DNA from: an uncultured Opitutia bacterium
GTDB lineage: Bacteria; Verrucomicrobiota; Verrucomicrobiia; Opitutales; Opitutaceae
Assembly: GCA_903862955.1 (NCBI GenBank)
Contig: CAIPAH010000011.1
Coordinates: 1 to 64,000 of the forward strand
Length of the DNA stretch: 64,000 bases
Reading direction: 5' to 3'
The translations under genes were made by a program, and so were the position numbers. Positions 53,584-63,985 of this stretch are shown here, in pieces. How positions within the stretch are numbered: the stretch's first letter is position 1; the number at the start of each line of letters is the position of its first letter. The notes under the pieces were generated by a model. The model was not told where the DNA came from, searched no databases, and was given only the letters and a program-made list of their open reading frames with translations.

Positions 53584-55245
53584 ATGAAACTCTCCTCTTT
53601 CCTTCCCTTCGCCGCCGTCGCGCTTCTGGCCCTGTTCGCCGGCGGATTTCCCACTCCCGTCCGCGCCGCGGAAAAAGCCGTCTACCAGTGCCCCATGCAC
53701 CCGTGGATCAAGTCCGACCATCCGGGCGATAAGTGCACCATTTGCGGCATGGACCTTGTCGCCGCTGCCCCGGGCGACGCCGCCATCGATCCGAATCTCG
53801 TCGTGCTCTCGCCCGCCGCCGCCGCCGTCGTCAATGTCCAGACGTCCGAGGTCCACCGTGGCGCGTTGCTGCACACGTTGCGCGTCGCCGGCGTGATCGA
53901 GGACGACGACACGCGGCACCACATTCTCACCGCCCGTGTCCCCGGCCGCGTTGAAAAGCTCTTCGTCAACTACGTCGGCGCCGAAGTCCGCGAGGACGAG
54001 CCCCTCGCCATCGTCTACAGCCCGGAAATGCTCACCGCCCAGCGCGAGTATGTGCAACGGCTCAAGGGCGGCGCCGCCTACGCCGCCTCCGACCTCTCCG
54101 CCGCCCGCGAGCGGCTCCTCGACATGGGCCTGACCGAGGCCGAGGTCGTCGTCCTGGAACACACGCTCGAGCCGTCGGCATTCGTCACCGTCCGCGCGCC
54201 CATGACCGGCACCGTCGTCGCCCGCCACGTTTACGAAGGCCAGCAGATCAACCAGGATCCCGCCGAGGCCGCGTCGCGGCTGTTTGAGGTCGGGGATTTC
54301 TCGAAGATGTGGTTCATCTTCGACGCCTACGAAACCGACCTCGCGTGGCTCCGCGTCGGCCAGACCGTCGCCGTCACCACGCCGTCGCAGCCCGGCCGCA
54401 TCTTCACCGCGCCCGTCGCGTTTATCGACCCCAACCTCAACGAGGCCACCCGCACCGCGCGCGTGCGCGTGGTCCTGGAAAACCCCGATCGCGCCCTGCT
54501 GCACAAACTGACCGCCTATGGCGCGGTGCAGGCCGAGTCGCCCAACGTGCTGCTCGTCCCCCGCAGCGCCGTGCTCCGGCACAGCGGCAGCCCCGTCGTA
54601 TTCGTCGACCGCGGCCACGGCTCGTATGCCGCCCGCAACGTGCAGCTCGGCCGCATGGGCGACACGGACGCCGAGGTGATCGCGGGCCTCGCCGCGGGCG
54701 ATCGCGTCGTCACCGAGGGCGGCCTCCTGCTCGACGGCCAGGCCCAGCTGGCCCACGCCGCCGTCGGCGGCGATGAACCGCGGAACGTGCCCGGCCCCAC
54801 CGTCATCAACGCCGCGCCCGTCCCGCTCGATGCGCACGCCTACAGCTTGCTCAAGACACTTGCCTTCGCCGCGGCTGACAGCGCGGCGGCCCTCGCAAAC
54901 GACGACCTGCCCCACTATCAGAAGTCCCTGCCCAGCCTGCGCGCCGCGCTCGCGGCCTACCTCGACGGCTACGCTCCCGCCGCCCGCACTCCGCTCGCGG
55001 ATTCGCGCGACACCCTCGTGGACGGACCCGATCTCCGCACCGCCCGGCGCGCGTTCGAGGTGTTCAGCACCGCGCTCGCCGACACGGCCCGCGACAACAG
55101 CCTGCCCGCGCGCGAGAACCTGCACGTCATGCAATGCCCGATGTCCCCCGTCCTCGGCGTGGGCCGCTGGCTCCAGCGCGACGCCAAGGTTCACAACCCG
55201 TTCTTCGGTTCCGCGATGCCGCACTGTGGCGACGAAATCAAGTAA
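53584..55245 (+). CDS. CusB-like RND periplasmic adaptor with metal-binding N-domain and C-terminal DUF3347
   Basis: A 553-residue membrane-fusion protein: signal peptide (to about 28), heavy-metal-binding domain with YQCPMHPWIKSDHPGDKCT then CGMDLV (about 33-58), lipoyl/hairpin and barrel domains (RVPGRVEKLFVNYVGAEV, VRAPMTGTVVARHVYEGQ), and a C-terminal DUF3347 domain from about residue 415. The latter ends in the typical VMQCPMSPVLGVGRWLQ and VHNPFFGSAMPHCGDEIK. It should link the inner-membrane pump to the outer membrane and hand over Cu(I)/Ag(I) or similar ions. It is 12 bases upstream of the pump gene. Confidence 0.94.
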   Translation: MKLSSFLPFAAVALLALFAGGFPTPVRAAEKAVYQCPMHPWIKSDHPGDKCTICGMDLVAAAPGDAAIDPNLVVLSPAAAAVVNVQTSEVHRGALLHTLRVAGVIEDDDTRHHILTARVPGRVEKLFVNYVGAEVREDEPLAIVYSPEMLTAQREYVQRLKGGAAYAASDLSAARERLLDMGLTEAEVVVLEHTLEPSAFVTVRAPMTGTVVARHVYEGQQINQDPAEAASRLFEVGDFSKMWFIFDAYETDLAWLRVGQTVAVTTPSQPGRIFTAPVAFIDPNLNEATRTARVRVVLENPDRALLHKLTAYGAVQAESPNVLLVPRSAVLRHSGSPVVFVDRGHGSYAARNVQLGRMGDTDAEVIAGLAAGDRVVTEGGLLLDGQAQLAHAAVGGDEPRNVPGPTVINAAPVPLDAHAYSLLKTLAFAAADSAAALANDDLPHYQKSLPSLRAALAAYLDGYAPAARTPLADSRDTLVDGPDLRTARRAFEVFSTALADTARDNSLPARENLHVMQCPMSPVLGVGRWLQRDAKVHNPFFGSAMPHCGDEIK

Positions 55246-55257
55246 CCCGCGCCCGCC

Positions 55258-58200
55258 ATGATCGCCTCCATCATCCGCTGGTCCCTCAACAACCGCTTCC
55301 TGGTGTTGTGCGGCTTCGTCGCGCTCTGCGCGTGGGGCGTCGTCGCCCTGAAACGCGTGCCGATCGACGCCATTCCCGACCTGTCCGAAAACCAGGTCAT
55401 TGTTTACGCCGACTGGGCGGGACGCTCGCCGCAGGAGGTCGAGGACCAGATCACCTACCCGCTCAGCGTTTCGCTGCAGGGCCTCGCCGGCGTCAAGACC
55501 GTGCGCGCCACCTCGATGTTCGGCTTCTCATTTTTCACCGTCATCTTCGAGGACTCCGTCGACACCTACTTCGCCCGCACCCGCGTGCTTGAGCGCCTCA
55601 ACTCGCTCGGCAATCTCCTGCCGGAAGGCGTTACCGCCCGACTCGGCCCCGACGCCACCGGCCTGGGCTGGGTTTACCAGTATTACCTGAAGGACGACTC
55701 GGGGAAACAGGACCTCGGCTCCCTGCGCTCGTTGCAGGACAACTTCGTGCGCTACCAGCTCGCGGCCGTGCCCGGCGTCGCAGAGGTCGCCAGCCTCGGC
55801 GGCTTTGTGCGGCAGTATCAGGTCGAGGTTTCCTCGCTCAAGCTGAAGCAATTCAACGTCACCCTCGGCGACGTGATGGACGCCGTCGCGCGCAGCAACC
55901 GCAACGTCGGCGGCAAGACCGTCGAGGAGAACGGCGCCGAATACATCGTCCGCGGCCTCGGCCTCGTGCAGAGCGAGGCGGATTTGGAGATCATCCCCGT
56001 TCAGGCCCGCGGTGGCAAGCCGCTCTACCTGGGCGACGTCGCCCACGTGCGAATCGGCGGCGACTTCCGCCGCGGTGCGCTCGATGTCAACGGCCGCGAG
56101 GTCGTCGGCGGCATCGTCATCATGCGCTACGGCGGCAACGCCTTCCAGGTCATCGCCGACGTGAAGGCCCGCCTCGCCGCGCTCGCCCCCGGGCTGCCGC
56201 CGGGCGTCACGGTCGCGTCCACCTACGACCGCAGCGGCCTGATCGAGCGCGCGATCGACACGCTCAAGCACGCACTCACGGAGGAAATCCTCCTCGTGAC
56301 GCTGATGCACATCCTGTTCCTGTTCCACTTCCGCAGCATCCTCGTCGTCACGCTGCCACTGCCCGCGGCGATCCTGATCTCGTTCATCCTGATGGACCGG
56401 TTCGGCATCCCGTCGCACATCATGTCGCTCACCGGCATCGCCATCTCCATCGGCGTACTGGTGGATGCCGGCATCGTGATGACGGAAAATGTCATCCGCC
56501 ATTGCGAGAAAGCCGAGGACGCCCTCGGTCGCCGCCTCACCCCGCCGGAGGTGTTCAGTGAGACGCTCGCCGCCGCCACGCAAGTCGGACGGCCGATGTT
56601 CTTCTCGATGATGATCATCATCCTCGCCTTCGTGCCGGTATTCCTGCTCACCGGCCAGGAGGGCAAGCTCTTCCACCCGCTCGCCTACACGAAGTCCTTC
56701 GCGCTGCTCGGCGCTGTGCTGCTGGCGATCACCGCCGTGCCGGTGTTCTGCACGCTGCTGGTGCGCGGGCCGTTCAAGCCCGAGAGCGAAAACTGGCTGA
56801 TGAAGAACCTGCTGCGCGTCTACGACCCGGTGCTCGACTGGGCGCTCGGCCACCGGCGGACGGTGCTCGGCCTCGCCTTCGCGCTGCTCGGCTTCAGCCT
56901 CATCGTGGCCTTCGGCCTCCCGCGCGTCGTCAACGACCGCCTGCCTGTCTCCGTCGCGCGACACACGCAGGGTTTCGGCAACGAGTTCATGCCCACGTTG
57001 CAGGAAGGCAGCCTGCTGTTCATGCCCGTGCTGCTCCCCGCCACGTCGCTCACCGAGGTGAAGCGCATCATGGCGTGGCAGGACAAGGTCATCAGCCAGC
57101 ACCCCGCCGTGCTCTCCGTCGCCGGCAAGCTCGGACGCGCCGAGACCGCCACCGATCCCGCGCCCGTCGAGATGATCGAAACCACCATCATGCTCCGCCC
57201 GCCGGAGGAATGGCCCAAGGGCCTGACGAAGCAGCAAATCATCGCCGATCTTTCCGCCCGGTTGATGAACGTCCCCGGCTACGCGCCCGGCTTCCTCCAG
57301 CCGATCGAGAACCGTGTGCTCATGACCAGCACCGGCATCCGCGCGCAGGTCGGCGTGAAAATCTTCGGCGACAACCTCGACGCACTGCAGGCTAAAGCCT
57401 TCGAAGTGGAGCGCGTGATCAACCGCGTGCAGGGCGCCACCGGCGTCGCGCCGTCCCGCGTGCAGGGCAAGCCCTACCTCGAGATCGCGGTGCGCCGCGA
57501 CCTCATCGGCCGCTACGGCCTGCGCGTGCAGGACGTGCTCGAGTACGTCGAAACCGGCCTCGGCGGCACCACCGTCACGACGACCCTCAAGGGCCGCGAG
57601 CGCTGGCCGATCCAGGTGCGGCTCGAACAGGCGGATCGGGAGGACATCACACGCCTCGGCGAACTGCTCATCCCCGTGCCCGCCGGCGGCCACGTGCCGC
57701 TCGGCCAGCTCGCCGACATCACGCGCGTCGTCGGCCCCAACGAGATCGCCTCCGAGAACGGCCGCCTGCGCGTTTTCGTGCAGGCCAACGTCAACGACCG
57801 GGACCTCGGCGGCTTCGTCGAGGAAATCAAGGCCCGCCTCGCCCGCGAGGTGAAGCTCGACCCCGGCATGACCATCGAGTTCTCCGGCCAATACGAACAC
57901 CAGATCCGCGCCCGGCAGACGCTGCTCTACGTTTTTCCCGCGGTAATCGTCATCATTTTCATCCTGCTCACGATGACGTTCAAGTCGGTCCCCGAGGCCG
58001 CGCACGTCCTGCTCGCCGTGCCGTTCGCGCTCACCGGCGGCGTGCTGCTGCAGGCGTGGATGGGTTTCAACTTCAGCGTCGCCGTCTGGGTCGGCTACAT
58101 CGCGCTCTTCGGCACGGCCATCCAGACCGGCGTGATTATGGTCATCTACCTTGAGGAAGCCCTCGCGCGGAAAGTCGCCGAACTCGGCGGCGCTCCGCTG

Positions 58201-58446
58201 GATCACGTCGCGCTCGTCGCCGCTGTCAAGGAAGGCGCCCGCCTGCGGCTGCGGCCGAAGGTCATGACCGTCGCCACCACCGTCGCGTCACTGCTGCCGA
58301 TCTTTTGGAGCCACCGCACCGGCGCCGAAATCATGCAGCCGCTCGCCACCCCCGTCATCGGCGGCATGCTCTCCAGCCTCGTGCACATTCTCATCGTCAC
58401 GCCCGTGATCTTCACCTGGCTGCGCGAACGGAAACTCGCCGCATGA
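55258..58446 (+). CDS. cusA: CusA/CzcA-family heavy-metal RND efflux pump
   Basis: A 1062-residue inner-membrane proton-driven pump with 12 predicted helices and two large periplasmic loops. Family blocks are [49 protein letters not shown] (helix 4 region with Asp and Glu used for proton relay), and [21 protein letters not shown]. Met-rich segments ([23 protein letters not shown]) are in the pore domain, in line with the CusA type for Cu(I)/Ag(I). Its stop overlaps the ATPase start (ATGA). No TolC-type channel gene is present in the window. Confidence 0.96.
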   Translation: MIASIIRWSLNNRFLVLCGFVALCAWGVVALKRVPIDAIPDLSENQVIVYADWAGRSPQEVEDQITYPLSVSLQGLAGVKTVRATSMFGFSFFTVIFEDSVDTYFARTRVLERLNSLGNLLPEGVTARLGPDATGLGWVYQYYLKDDSGKQDLGSLRSLQDNFVRYQLAAVPGVAEVASLGGFVRQYQVEVSSLKLKQFNVTLGDVMDAVARSNRNVGGKTVEENGAEYIVRGLGLVQSEADLEIIPVQARGGKPLYLGDVAHVRIGGDFRRGALDVNGREVVGGIVIMRYGGNAFQVIADVKARLAALAPGLPPGVTVASTYDRSGLIERAIDTLKHALTEEILLVTLMHILFLFHFRSILVVTLPLPAAILISFILMDRFGIPSHIMSLTGIAISIGVLVDAGIVMTENVIRHCEKAEDALGRRLTPPEVFSETLAAATQVGRPMFFSMMIIILAFVPVFLLTGQEGKLFHPLAYTKSFALLGAVLLAITAVPVFCTLLVRGPFKPESENWLMKNLLRVYDPVLDWALGHRRTVLGLAFALLGFSLIVAFGLPRVVNDRLPVSVARHTQGFGNEFMPTLQEGSLLFMPVLLPATSLTEVKRIMAWQDKVISQHPAVLSVAGKLGRAETATDPAPVEMIETTIMLRPPEEWPKGLTKQQIIADLSARLMNVPGYAPGFLQPIENRVLMTSTGIRAQVGVKIFGDNLDALQAKAFEVERVINRVQGATGVAPSRVQGKPYLEIAVRRDLIGRYGLRVQDVLEYVETGLGGTTVTTTLKGRERWPIQVRLEQADREDITRLGELLIPVPAGGHVPLGQLADITRVVGPNEIASENGRLRVFVQANVNDRDLGGFVEEIKARLAREVKLDPGMTIEFSGQYEHQIRARQTLLYVFPAVIVIIFILLTMTFKSVPEAAHVLLAVPFALTGGVLLQAWMGFNFSVAVWVGYIALFGTAIQTGVIMVIYLEEALARKVAELGGAPLDHVALVAAVKEGARLRLRPKVMTVATTVASLLPIFWSHRTGAEIMQPLATPVIGGMLSSLVHILIVTPVIFTWLRERKLAA

Positions 58447-60617
58447 ATCACCCCCATGCGCACACCAAGGGGGTGCCGGCGCCTTCCCCTGAAGCCGGGA
58501 GCGCACCGGGCATGATCTGGACCTGCCCGATGCATCCGCAGATCGAGCAGGATCACCCCGGGGCGTGCCCCATCTGTGGCATGGCGCTCGAGCCCAAGAC
58601 CGCGACCGCCGGGACGGAGGATAATGCCGAGCTCCGTGACATGACCCGCCGGCTCTGGATCGGCGGGGCGCTCGCCCTGCCGGTGTTTGTGCTGGCCATG
58701 GCTCATTTTTTTCCAGCCGCCAGCCATGCGGCCGGTGGCAGCTTGAGCCGATGGATCCAACTCCTCCTGTCCGCGCCGGTGGTGCTGTGGGCGGGCTGGC
58801 CCTTTTTCGTGCGCGGCGGGCAATCGATCCGGAGCGGCCATTGGAACATGTTCACCTTGATTGCGCTCGGGGTCGGGTCGGCCTGGCTCTTCAGCCTCGT
58901 CGCGTTTTTCCTGCCGGGGGTATTCCCGCCCGCCATGCGCCCGCATGGCATGGTTGATGTCTATTTCGAGGCCGCCGCCGTCATTGTGGTGCTGGTGTTG
59001 GTTGGACAGGTGCTCGAATTGCAGGCCCGCGCGCAAACCTCCAGTGCGATCAAGGCGCTCCTCAATCTCACCCCGCCCACCGCCCTGCGGGTCATGCCGC
59101 AGGGTGATGCCGAGGTCGCCCTCGCCGAGGTCGAGACCGGGGATCGCCTCCGCGTCCGCCCGGGCGCAAAAATTCCGGTCGACGGCGTGATCGAGGAAGG
59201 CGCCTCCTCCGTCGACGAGTCCATGCTCACGGGCGAATCGCTGCCGGTGGAAAAACAGCCGGGCGATCGTGTGACCGGGGGCACGGTCAATGCCACCGGC
59301 AGTTTTGTCTTCAAGGCGGACAAGGTCGGCGCCGATTCGTTGCTCGCCCGCATCGTCTCGATGGTGGCGGAAGCCCAGCGCAGCCGGGCCCCCATCCAGG
59401 GGGTGGTCGACCGGATTTCCGCCGTCTTCGTGCCAACGGTCCTGGCCGTTGCGGTCCTAACCTTTCTCGTCTGGTTTTTTGCGGGCCCCGAGCCCCGGCT
59501 GGCCTACGCCATCGTCAATGCCGTCGCCGTCCTGATCATTGCCTGCCCGTGTGCACTGGGCCTGGCCACCCCGATGGCGATCATGGTCGGCGTCGGCCGT
59601 GGCGCCCAAGCCGGCGTGCTCGTGAAAAACGCCGAGGCGCTCGAGTTCCTCGGCAAGGTCAATTGGCTCGTCGTGGACAAGACCGGGACGCTCACCGAGG
59701 GAAAGCCCCAGCTGACGGATGCCGTGCCGGTCGCCGGCTTCGATGAAACCGCCCTGCTGCAGATGGCGGCGTCCCTCGAACGCTCGTCGGAGCACCCGTT
59801 GGCTGCGGCCATCGTTCGCGGCGCGGCAGAAAAGCAGATTCCATTGCAAGAGGTCGCGAATTTCCGGTCGGTCACGGGTGGCGGCGTCGCGGGAACGATT
59901 GGCGGGCAAGCCGTGCTCGTCGGGAAACTGAAATTTCTGGCCGCCGAGGGCGTCGCGCTGGACGCCGCCCAGTCGCAACCCGCGGACCGGCTTCAAGCCG
60001 AGGGTAAGACCGTGCTGTTTGTGGCGGTGAATGGAAAATCAGCGGGTCTGCTGGCCGTCGCCGACCCCATCAAGGAATCCACCACCGAGGCCATCACGCT
60101 GCTGCACGAACTCGACGTGAAGCTCATCATGTCCACGGGCGACAACCGGCGCACGGCGGAAGCCGTGGCGCGAAAGCTCGGTCTCGATCAGTTCGAGGCC
60201 GAGGTCGAACCCGCCGACAAGATCCGAAAGGTCCGGGAGCTCAAACAGGGAGGCCAGGTCGTCGCGATGGCGGGTGACGGCGTCAACGACGCCCCCGCGC
60301 TCGCCGCCGCGGATGTCGGCATCGCGATGGGCACCGGCACCGATGTGGCAATGGAGAGCGCCGGCATCACCCTCGTCAAAGGCGACCTGCGCGGCATCGC
60401 CAAGGCCATCCGGCTTTCCCGCGCTACGATGCGCAACATTCGCCAGAATCTGTTTTTCGCCTTCATCTACAACGCCGGCGGCGTCCCGATTGCGGCGGGT
60501 GTGCTCTATCCGTTTTGTGGCCTGCTGCTGAGCCCGATGATCGCCGGCGCCGCCATGAGTCTCAGCTCAGTCTCGGTCATCACCAATGCCCTCCGCCTCC
60601 GGCGCGCGCGGCTGTAA
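58443..60617 (+). CDS. copA: Cu(I)-exporting P1B-type ATPase
   Basis: A 724-residue membrane ATPase. The N-terminus has a His-rich lead and a heavy-metal-binding domain ([15 protein letters not shown], then CPICGMAL, about residues 23-48), not the usual ferredoxin-like HMA. The membrane CPC motif is [13 protein letters not shown], the phosphorylated Asp is in [13 protein letters not shown], and the end has [13 protein letters not shown] and [13 protein letters not shown], both marks of the Cu+ class. The start overlaps the pump stop, implying coupled translation. Codon choice looks less GC-skewed than its neighbours, which might mean a different origin; I could not measure this. Confidence 0.94.
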   Translation: MNHPHAHTKGVPAPSPEAGSAPGMIWTCPMHPQIEQDHPGACPICGMALEPKTATAGTEDNAELRDMTRRLWIGGALALPVFVLAMAHFFPAASHAAGGSLSRWIQLLLSAPVVLWAGWPFFVRGGQSIRSGHWNMFTLIALGVGSAWLFSLVAFFLPGVFPPAMRPHGMVDVYFEAAAVIVVLVLVGQVLELQARAQTSSAIKALLNLTPPTALRVMPQGDAEVALAEVETGDRLRVRPGAKIPVDGVIEEGASSVDESMLTGESLPVEKQPGDRVTGGTVNATGSFVFKADKVGADSLLARIVSMVAEAQRSRAPIQGVVDRISAVFVPTVLAVAVLTFLVWFFAGPEPRLAYAIVNAVAVLIIACPCALGLATPMAIMVGVGRGAQAGVLVKNAEALEFLGKVNWLVVDKTGTLTEGKPQLTDAVPVAGFDETALLQMAASLERSSEHPLAAAIVRGAAEKQIPLQEVANFRSVTGGGVAGTIGGQAVLVGKLKFLAAEGVALDAAQSQPADRLQAEGKTVLFVAVNGKSAGLLAVADPIKESTTEAITLLHELDVKLIMSTGDNRRTAEAVARKLGLDQFEAEVEPADKIRKVRELKQGGQVVAMAGDGVNDAPALAAADVGIAMGTGTDVAMESAGITLVKGDLRGIAKAIRLSRATMRNIRQNLFFAFIYNAGGVPIAAGVLYPFCGLLLSPMIAGAAMSLSSVSVITNALRLRRARL

Positions 60618-60634
60618 TTCAGTGGTTGCCGGGC

Positions 60635-60720
60635 GCTTTTAGCGCTTTCCCGGCGCCGGGACTGGCCCCGGCGCAAGCGAGTGGAGCTTGCGGCGCAGGA
60701 AGTCAGGAGGCATAGGTCAC
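60635..60720. repeat. Hairpins and first copy of a 15-base direct repeat after copA
   Basis: TTTTAGCGCTTTCCC (60635-60649) recurs exactly at 61456-61470. Next, GCGCCGGG (60651-60658) pairs with CCCGGCGC (60665-60672), and GCAAGC (60671-60676) can pair with GCTTGC further on. These lie between copA and the membrane gene. A terminator is not evident. Confidence 0.55.
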
Positions 60721-60723
60721 CGA

Positions 60724-61425
60724 ATGAATTGGTCGGTCCTCCTCACCATCGGCATCACCGGGTTCACCGTGGCGTTCCTGCACGCGGCGATTCCCACGCA
60801 TTGGCTGCCGTTCGTGCTGACGGGCCGGGTGCAACACTGGGGCCGGGGTAAGACCCTTCTGATCACCGCTTTCTGTGGCTCGGGTCACGTATTCATCACG
60901 GCCCTGCTGGGCTTCTTCGTCGTCTGGCTGGGCTACGCGCTGAGCGACCAGGTCGGAGCGTGGTTCCCGCGCATCGCCGGCAGCGCACTGCTGGCCTTCG
61001 GACTCTACTATCTTTGGCGGCAAGTGACCGGGCGCGGCCATTGCCATAGTCACGGACCCGGGCACGACCACGGGCACGATCTGGATCCGGATCACAAGGG
61101 CGAATTCCACGAGGAACTGAAGCCGGCCGGTCCCGCGAAATCCGACCGCGCCGCCATCCTCAGCCTGCTCGTGATGCTCACTTTTTCCCCCTGTGAGTCC
61201 TTCATCCCGGTCTACGTCACGGGCGTCCGTTACGGCTGGAAGGGTTTCGCGATGCTGACGGGCGTGCTTTCCGTTGGGACCGTGCTGGGCATGGTGGCCT
61301 TCACGTGGCTGACGCTGCTGGGCATCGACAAGCTGAAATCACGGTGGCTCGAGCACTACGAAAGCGGCATCCTGGGCAGCATTCTGTGCACCCTCGGGCT
61401 GTTCGTGATGCTATTCGAGAAATAA
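60724..61425 (+). CDS. Polytopic membrane protein with His-rich loop
   Basis: A 233-residue inner-membrane protein with about six helices. The first half has AFLHAAIPTHWLPFVLTG and ITAFCGSGHVFITALLGFFVV. A His-rich loop (GHCHSHGPGHDHGHDLD, residues 105-121, continuing to His124 and His129) sits between the halves, and the second half holds LTFSPCESFIPVYV, a Ser-Pro-Cys-Glu motif. This layout recalls NicO/RcnA-type or LysE/TauE-DsbD-type transporters. It probably moves a transition metal or sulfur-related compound, with the loop as metal buffer. ATG 60724 gives MNWSVLLTIGITG. It is flanked by two copies of a 15-base repeat. Confidence 0.75.
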   Translation: MNWSVLLTIGITGFTVAFLHAAIPTHWLPFVLTGRVQHWGRGKTLLITAFCGSGHVFITALLGFFVVWLGYALSDQVGAWFPRIAGSALLAFGLYYLWRQVTGRGHCHSHGPGHDHGHDLDPDHKGEFHEELKPAGPAKSDRAAILSLLVMLTFSPCESFIPVYVTGVRYGWKGFAMLTGVLSVGTVLGMVAFTWLTLLGIDKLKSRWLEHYESGILGSILCTLGLFVMLFEK

Positions 61426-61455
61426 GCTGTCCCTCGGGCTGGCTGGTCGGCTGGG

Positions 61456-61470
61456 TTTTAGCGCTTTCCC
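61456..61470. repeat. Second copy of the 15-base direct repeat
   Basis: TTTTAGCGCTTTCCC is identical to 60635-60649. The copies are 821 bases apart and bracket the gene at 60724-61425. The surrounding bases differ. Confidence 0.7.
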
Positions 61471-61532
61471 CTCAGGAATGTGCGGACAAGCTTTAACCGC
61501 CCGCCCCGCTGGGGCGTCATTCTCCTGTCCGC

Positions 61533-62213
61533 ATGTCACTCCTGGCCGTTTCCGCCCTGCAAAAATCCTTCCGCACCCCTGAGGGCGAACGGAAGCTGAT
61601 CGTGGATGTCCCGCAATTCACCCTCGCGGCCGGACAGCAGCTGGCCCTCCGCGGTGAGAGCGGCTCCGGCAAAACCACGTTTCTCCACCTCATCGCCGGA
61701 ATCCTCGCGCCCGACTCGGGCTCGATCCTCCTCGGCGAGCGCGACATGGCCGCCCTCGGCGAGTCTGCCCGGGACCGCCTGCGCGCCGAGTCCATCGGCT
61801 ACATTTTCCAGACTTTCAACCTGCTCCAGGGTTACTCTTGCCTGGAAAATGTCATGCTCGGCATGGCGTTCGGCGTCGGCGCCGACCGCGAGCGCGCCAC
61901 CGCGATGCTGACCCGCGTTGGGCTCGGCCACCGGCTGGGACATTATCCCCGCCAGCTTTCCACCGGCCAGCAGCAGCGCGTCGCCGTCGCCCGCGCGCTC
62001 GCGAACCACCCCAAGCTCGTGCTCGCCGACGAGCCCACCGGCAACCTCGACCACAAAAACGCCGGCGAATCGCTCGCTCTCATCCGCGAGACCTGCCGCG
62101 AAAACGGCGCCACGCTGCTCCTCGTCAGCCACGATGCCGGCGTGCTCGCCACGTTCGAGGAGGTCCAGGATTTCGCCGTGCTCAATCGCGCGGTCACGGA
62201 GGTGGCGCCATGA
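61533..62213 (+). CDS. ABC transporter ATPase of the LolD/MacB type
   Basis: A 226-residue ATPase. Walker A is LRGESGSGKTTFLHLIAG (about residues 38-55), the signature is LSTGQQQRVAVARALANHP with Ser-Thr-Gly in place of Ser-Gly-Gly, and Walker B is LVLADEPTGNLDHKN. It should drive the FtsX-type permease encoded next, whose start overlaps this stop (ATGA). Such pairs release lipoproteins, act in efflux, or work in copper delivery next to NosFYD-like systems. The substrate is not known. Confidence 0.93.
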   Translation: MSLLAVSALQKSFRTPEGERKLIVDVPQFTLAAGQQLALRGESGSGKTTFLHLIAGILAPDSGSILLGERDMAALGESARDRLRAESIGYIFQTFNLLQGYSCLENVMLGMAFGVGADRERATAMLTRVGLGHRLGHYPRQLSTGQQQRVAVARALANHPKLVLADEPTGNLDHKNAGESLALIRETCRENGATLLLVSHDAGVLATFEEVQDFAVLNRAVTEVAP

Positions 62214-63412
62214 CGCTCGCGCTCATCATCCTCCGCAGCCTGCGCCAGCACCTGCTGTCCACCGTCATCACCGCCCTCTCCATCGCGCTCGCTGGCGGCC
62301 TGCTCATGTCGGTGTGGGTTGTGAAGGTGCAGTCGCAGACGACGTTCACGCAGGTCAACACCGGCTTCGACGCCGTCCTCGGCGCGCGCGGCTCGAAGCT
62401 CCAGCTCGTCCTCAACGCCATCTTCCACCTCGAGGCCTCGCCGGGCAATCTGCCGTTCTCCGACTACGAGTTCATCCGGCGCCACCCAGCGGTGAAACTC
62501 GCCATCCCCATCGCCGTTGGCGACAACCTCCGCGGCTACCGCATCGTCGGCACGATCCCGGAGCTGTTCTCCGAGGTTGAATACACACCCGGCCGGAAAT
62601 TCGCGTTCAGCTCCGGGCAGCTCTTCAACCCGGCCGCCAAGGAGGCGGTGCTCGGCAGTTTCGCCGCGCAGAAGCTGCGTCTCCACGCCGGCGACACGTT
62701 CCACCCGTTCCACGGGCTGATCTACGACGAGAAGAACCAGCACGCCGAGACCTACGTCGTGACCGGCGTGCTCGCGCCGTCCAACACGCCGGCCGACAAG
62801 GTCATCTGGATCCCGCTCCACGGCCTGCAGACGATGAGCGGCCATGATCCCCGCGCCGCGACCGACGTCAGCGCCGTGCTGATCCAGCTCCGGTCCCCCA
62901 CCGCCGGCTTCATGCTCGACATGATGTATAACAAGCAGGGCAACCGCCTCACCTTCGCGTATCCGATCGGCGCCATCATGGCCGAGCTCTTCAACAAGAT
63001 CGGCTGGTTCGATCAGGTGCTCACGCTGATCTCGTATCTCGTCGCGCTCGTCTCCGCCGGTGGCGTGCTCGTGGCCATCTACAATTCCATGGCCGCGCGC
63101 CGCCGCGACATCGCGATCCTCCGCGCTCTCGGCGCCCGCCGGCGGATGATCTTCGGCGCCATCGTGCTCGAGGCTGCGACGATCGGGCTCCTCGGCATGA
63201 TCGTCGCGTTCCTCGCCTACGCCGTCATCCTCACCGGCGTCGCAGCCATCATCCGCGCGCAGACGGGCGTGATGCTCAACGCCTGGGCTTACAACCCCGT
63301 CATGCTCTGGGCGCCCCTCGGCATGATCGCCCTCTGCGCCCTGGGCGGCCTGCTGCCCGCGTGGAAGGCCTACCGCACCGACGTCGCACAAAACCTCGCC
63401 CCCGTTTCCTGA
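62210..63412 (+). CDS. FtsX-family ABC transporter permease
   Basis: A 400-residue permease with an N-terminal helix (LLSTVITALSIALAGGLLMSV), a large periplasmic domain (about residues 40-260), and three C-terminal helices with the FtsX/MacB signature YNSMAARRRDIAILRALGARRRMIFGAIV-type block (near residues 290-318). It pairs with the LolD-type ATPase upstream. The following gene encodes a His-rich lipoprotein, which suggests this unit handles metal or a metal-linked envelope task. Confidence 0.93.
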   Translation: MTLALIILRSLRQHLLSTVITALSIALAGGLLMSVWVVKVQSQTTFTQVNTGFDAVLGARGSKLQLVLNAIFHLEASPGNLPFSDYEFIRRHPAVKLAIPIAVGDNLRGYRIVGTIPELFSEVEYTPGRKFAFSSGQLFNPAAKEAVLGSFAAQKLRLHAGDTFHPFHGLIYDEKNQHAETYVVTGVLAPSNTPADKVIWIPLHGLQTMSGHDPRAATDVSAVLIQLRSPTAGFMLDMMYNKQGNRLTFAYPIGAIMAELFNKIGWFDQVLTLISYLVALVSAGGVLVAIYNSMAARRRDIAILRALGARRRMIFGAIVLEAATIGLLGMIVAFLAYAVILTGVAAIIRAQTGVMLNAWAYNPVMLWAPLGMIALCALGGLLPAWKAYRTDVAQNLAPVS

Positions 63413-63496
63413 TCGGCCCGCGACTTGCTTTACCCCGTCCGCCCAAGTCCCATTCGGGGCTCAGCGCTTTCCGCTTACGGCTTACCGCCATCACCG

Positions 63497-63985
63497 ATGC
63501 CCGCGCCCAAACTCACCGGACTCCTCCTGCTGCTCCCGCTGGTCCTCGCCGTCAGCTGTAGCAAGCCGGCCCCCACGCCCGAGACGACGGCAGCGCCCGC
63601 CAAGCACCAGCACCATCCGCCCCACGGCGGTACGCCCGTGGTGCTCGGCGACGAGGTTTACCACGTCGAACTCGTGCGCGTCGCCGCCGAGGGTAAACTG
63701 CAGGCCTACCTCCTCGACGGCGAAATGGAAAACTTCATCCGCTCCGCCGCGCCGTCCTTCCAAGTCGACGCCATCGTGGACGGCCAGCCGCAGGTGCTCC
63801 GTTTCGACGCCATCGCCAATCCCGCCACTGGCGAAACGGTCGGCGACACCTCGCTCTTCGAGGCGCGCGCCGGCTGGTTGAAATCGACCAAGACCTTCGA
63901 CGGCATCCTCAAGAGCATCACCGTCCGCAGCACCACGTTCACCGACGTGGAATTCAATTTCCCCCTCGGCAACGACAAGGATTGA
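63497..63985 (+). CDS. Lipoprotein with HxHHPPHGG metal-binding-like motif
   Basis: A 162-residue lipoprotein. The lipobox is VLAVSC (Cys near residue 21), then HQHHPPHGGTPVVLGDEVYH (about residues 36-55), rich in His and Gly and similar to PHGG segments seen in metal-efflux proteins. The remaining C-terminal part (LLDGEMENFIRSAAPSF, then strands to LGNDKD) has no clear family. It is 84 bases after the FtsX-type permease. It may bind and pass metal at the outer face of the inner membrane or at the outer membrane. Confidence 0.78.
   Translation: MPAPKLTGLLLLLPLVLAVSCSKPAPTPETTAAPAKHQHHPPHGGTPVVLGDEVYHVELVRVAAEGKLQAYLLDGEMENFIRSAAPSFQVDAIVDGQPQVLRFDAIANPATGETVGDTSLFEARAGWLKSTKTFDGILKSITVRSTTFTDVEFNFPLGNDKD

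Noticed and set aside
53533-55224. Minus-strand 563-residue open frame
   Set aside because: It is antisense to the CusB-like adaptor gene and lacks family motifs.
55528-58206. Minus-strand 892-residue open frame
   Set aside because: It is antisense to the CusA-type pump gene. The Asp/Glu/Arg/His-rich translation is a codon-bias artefact.
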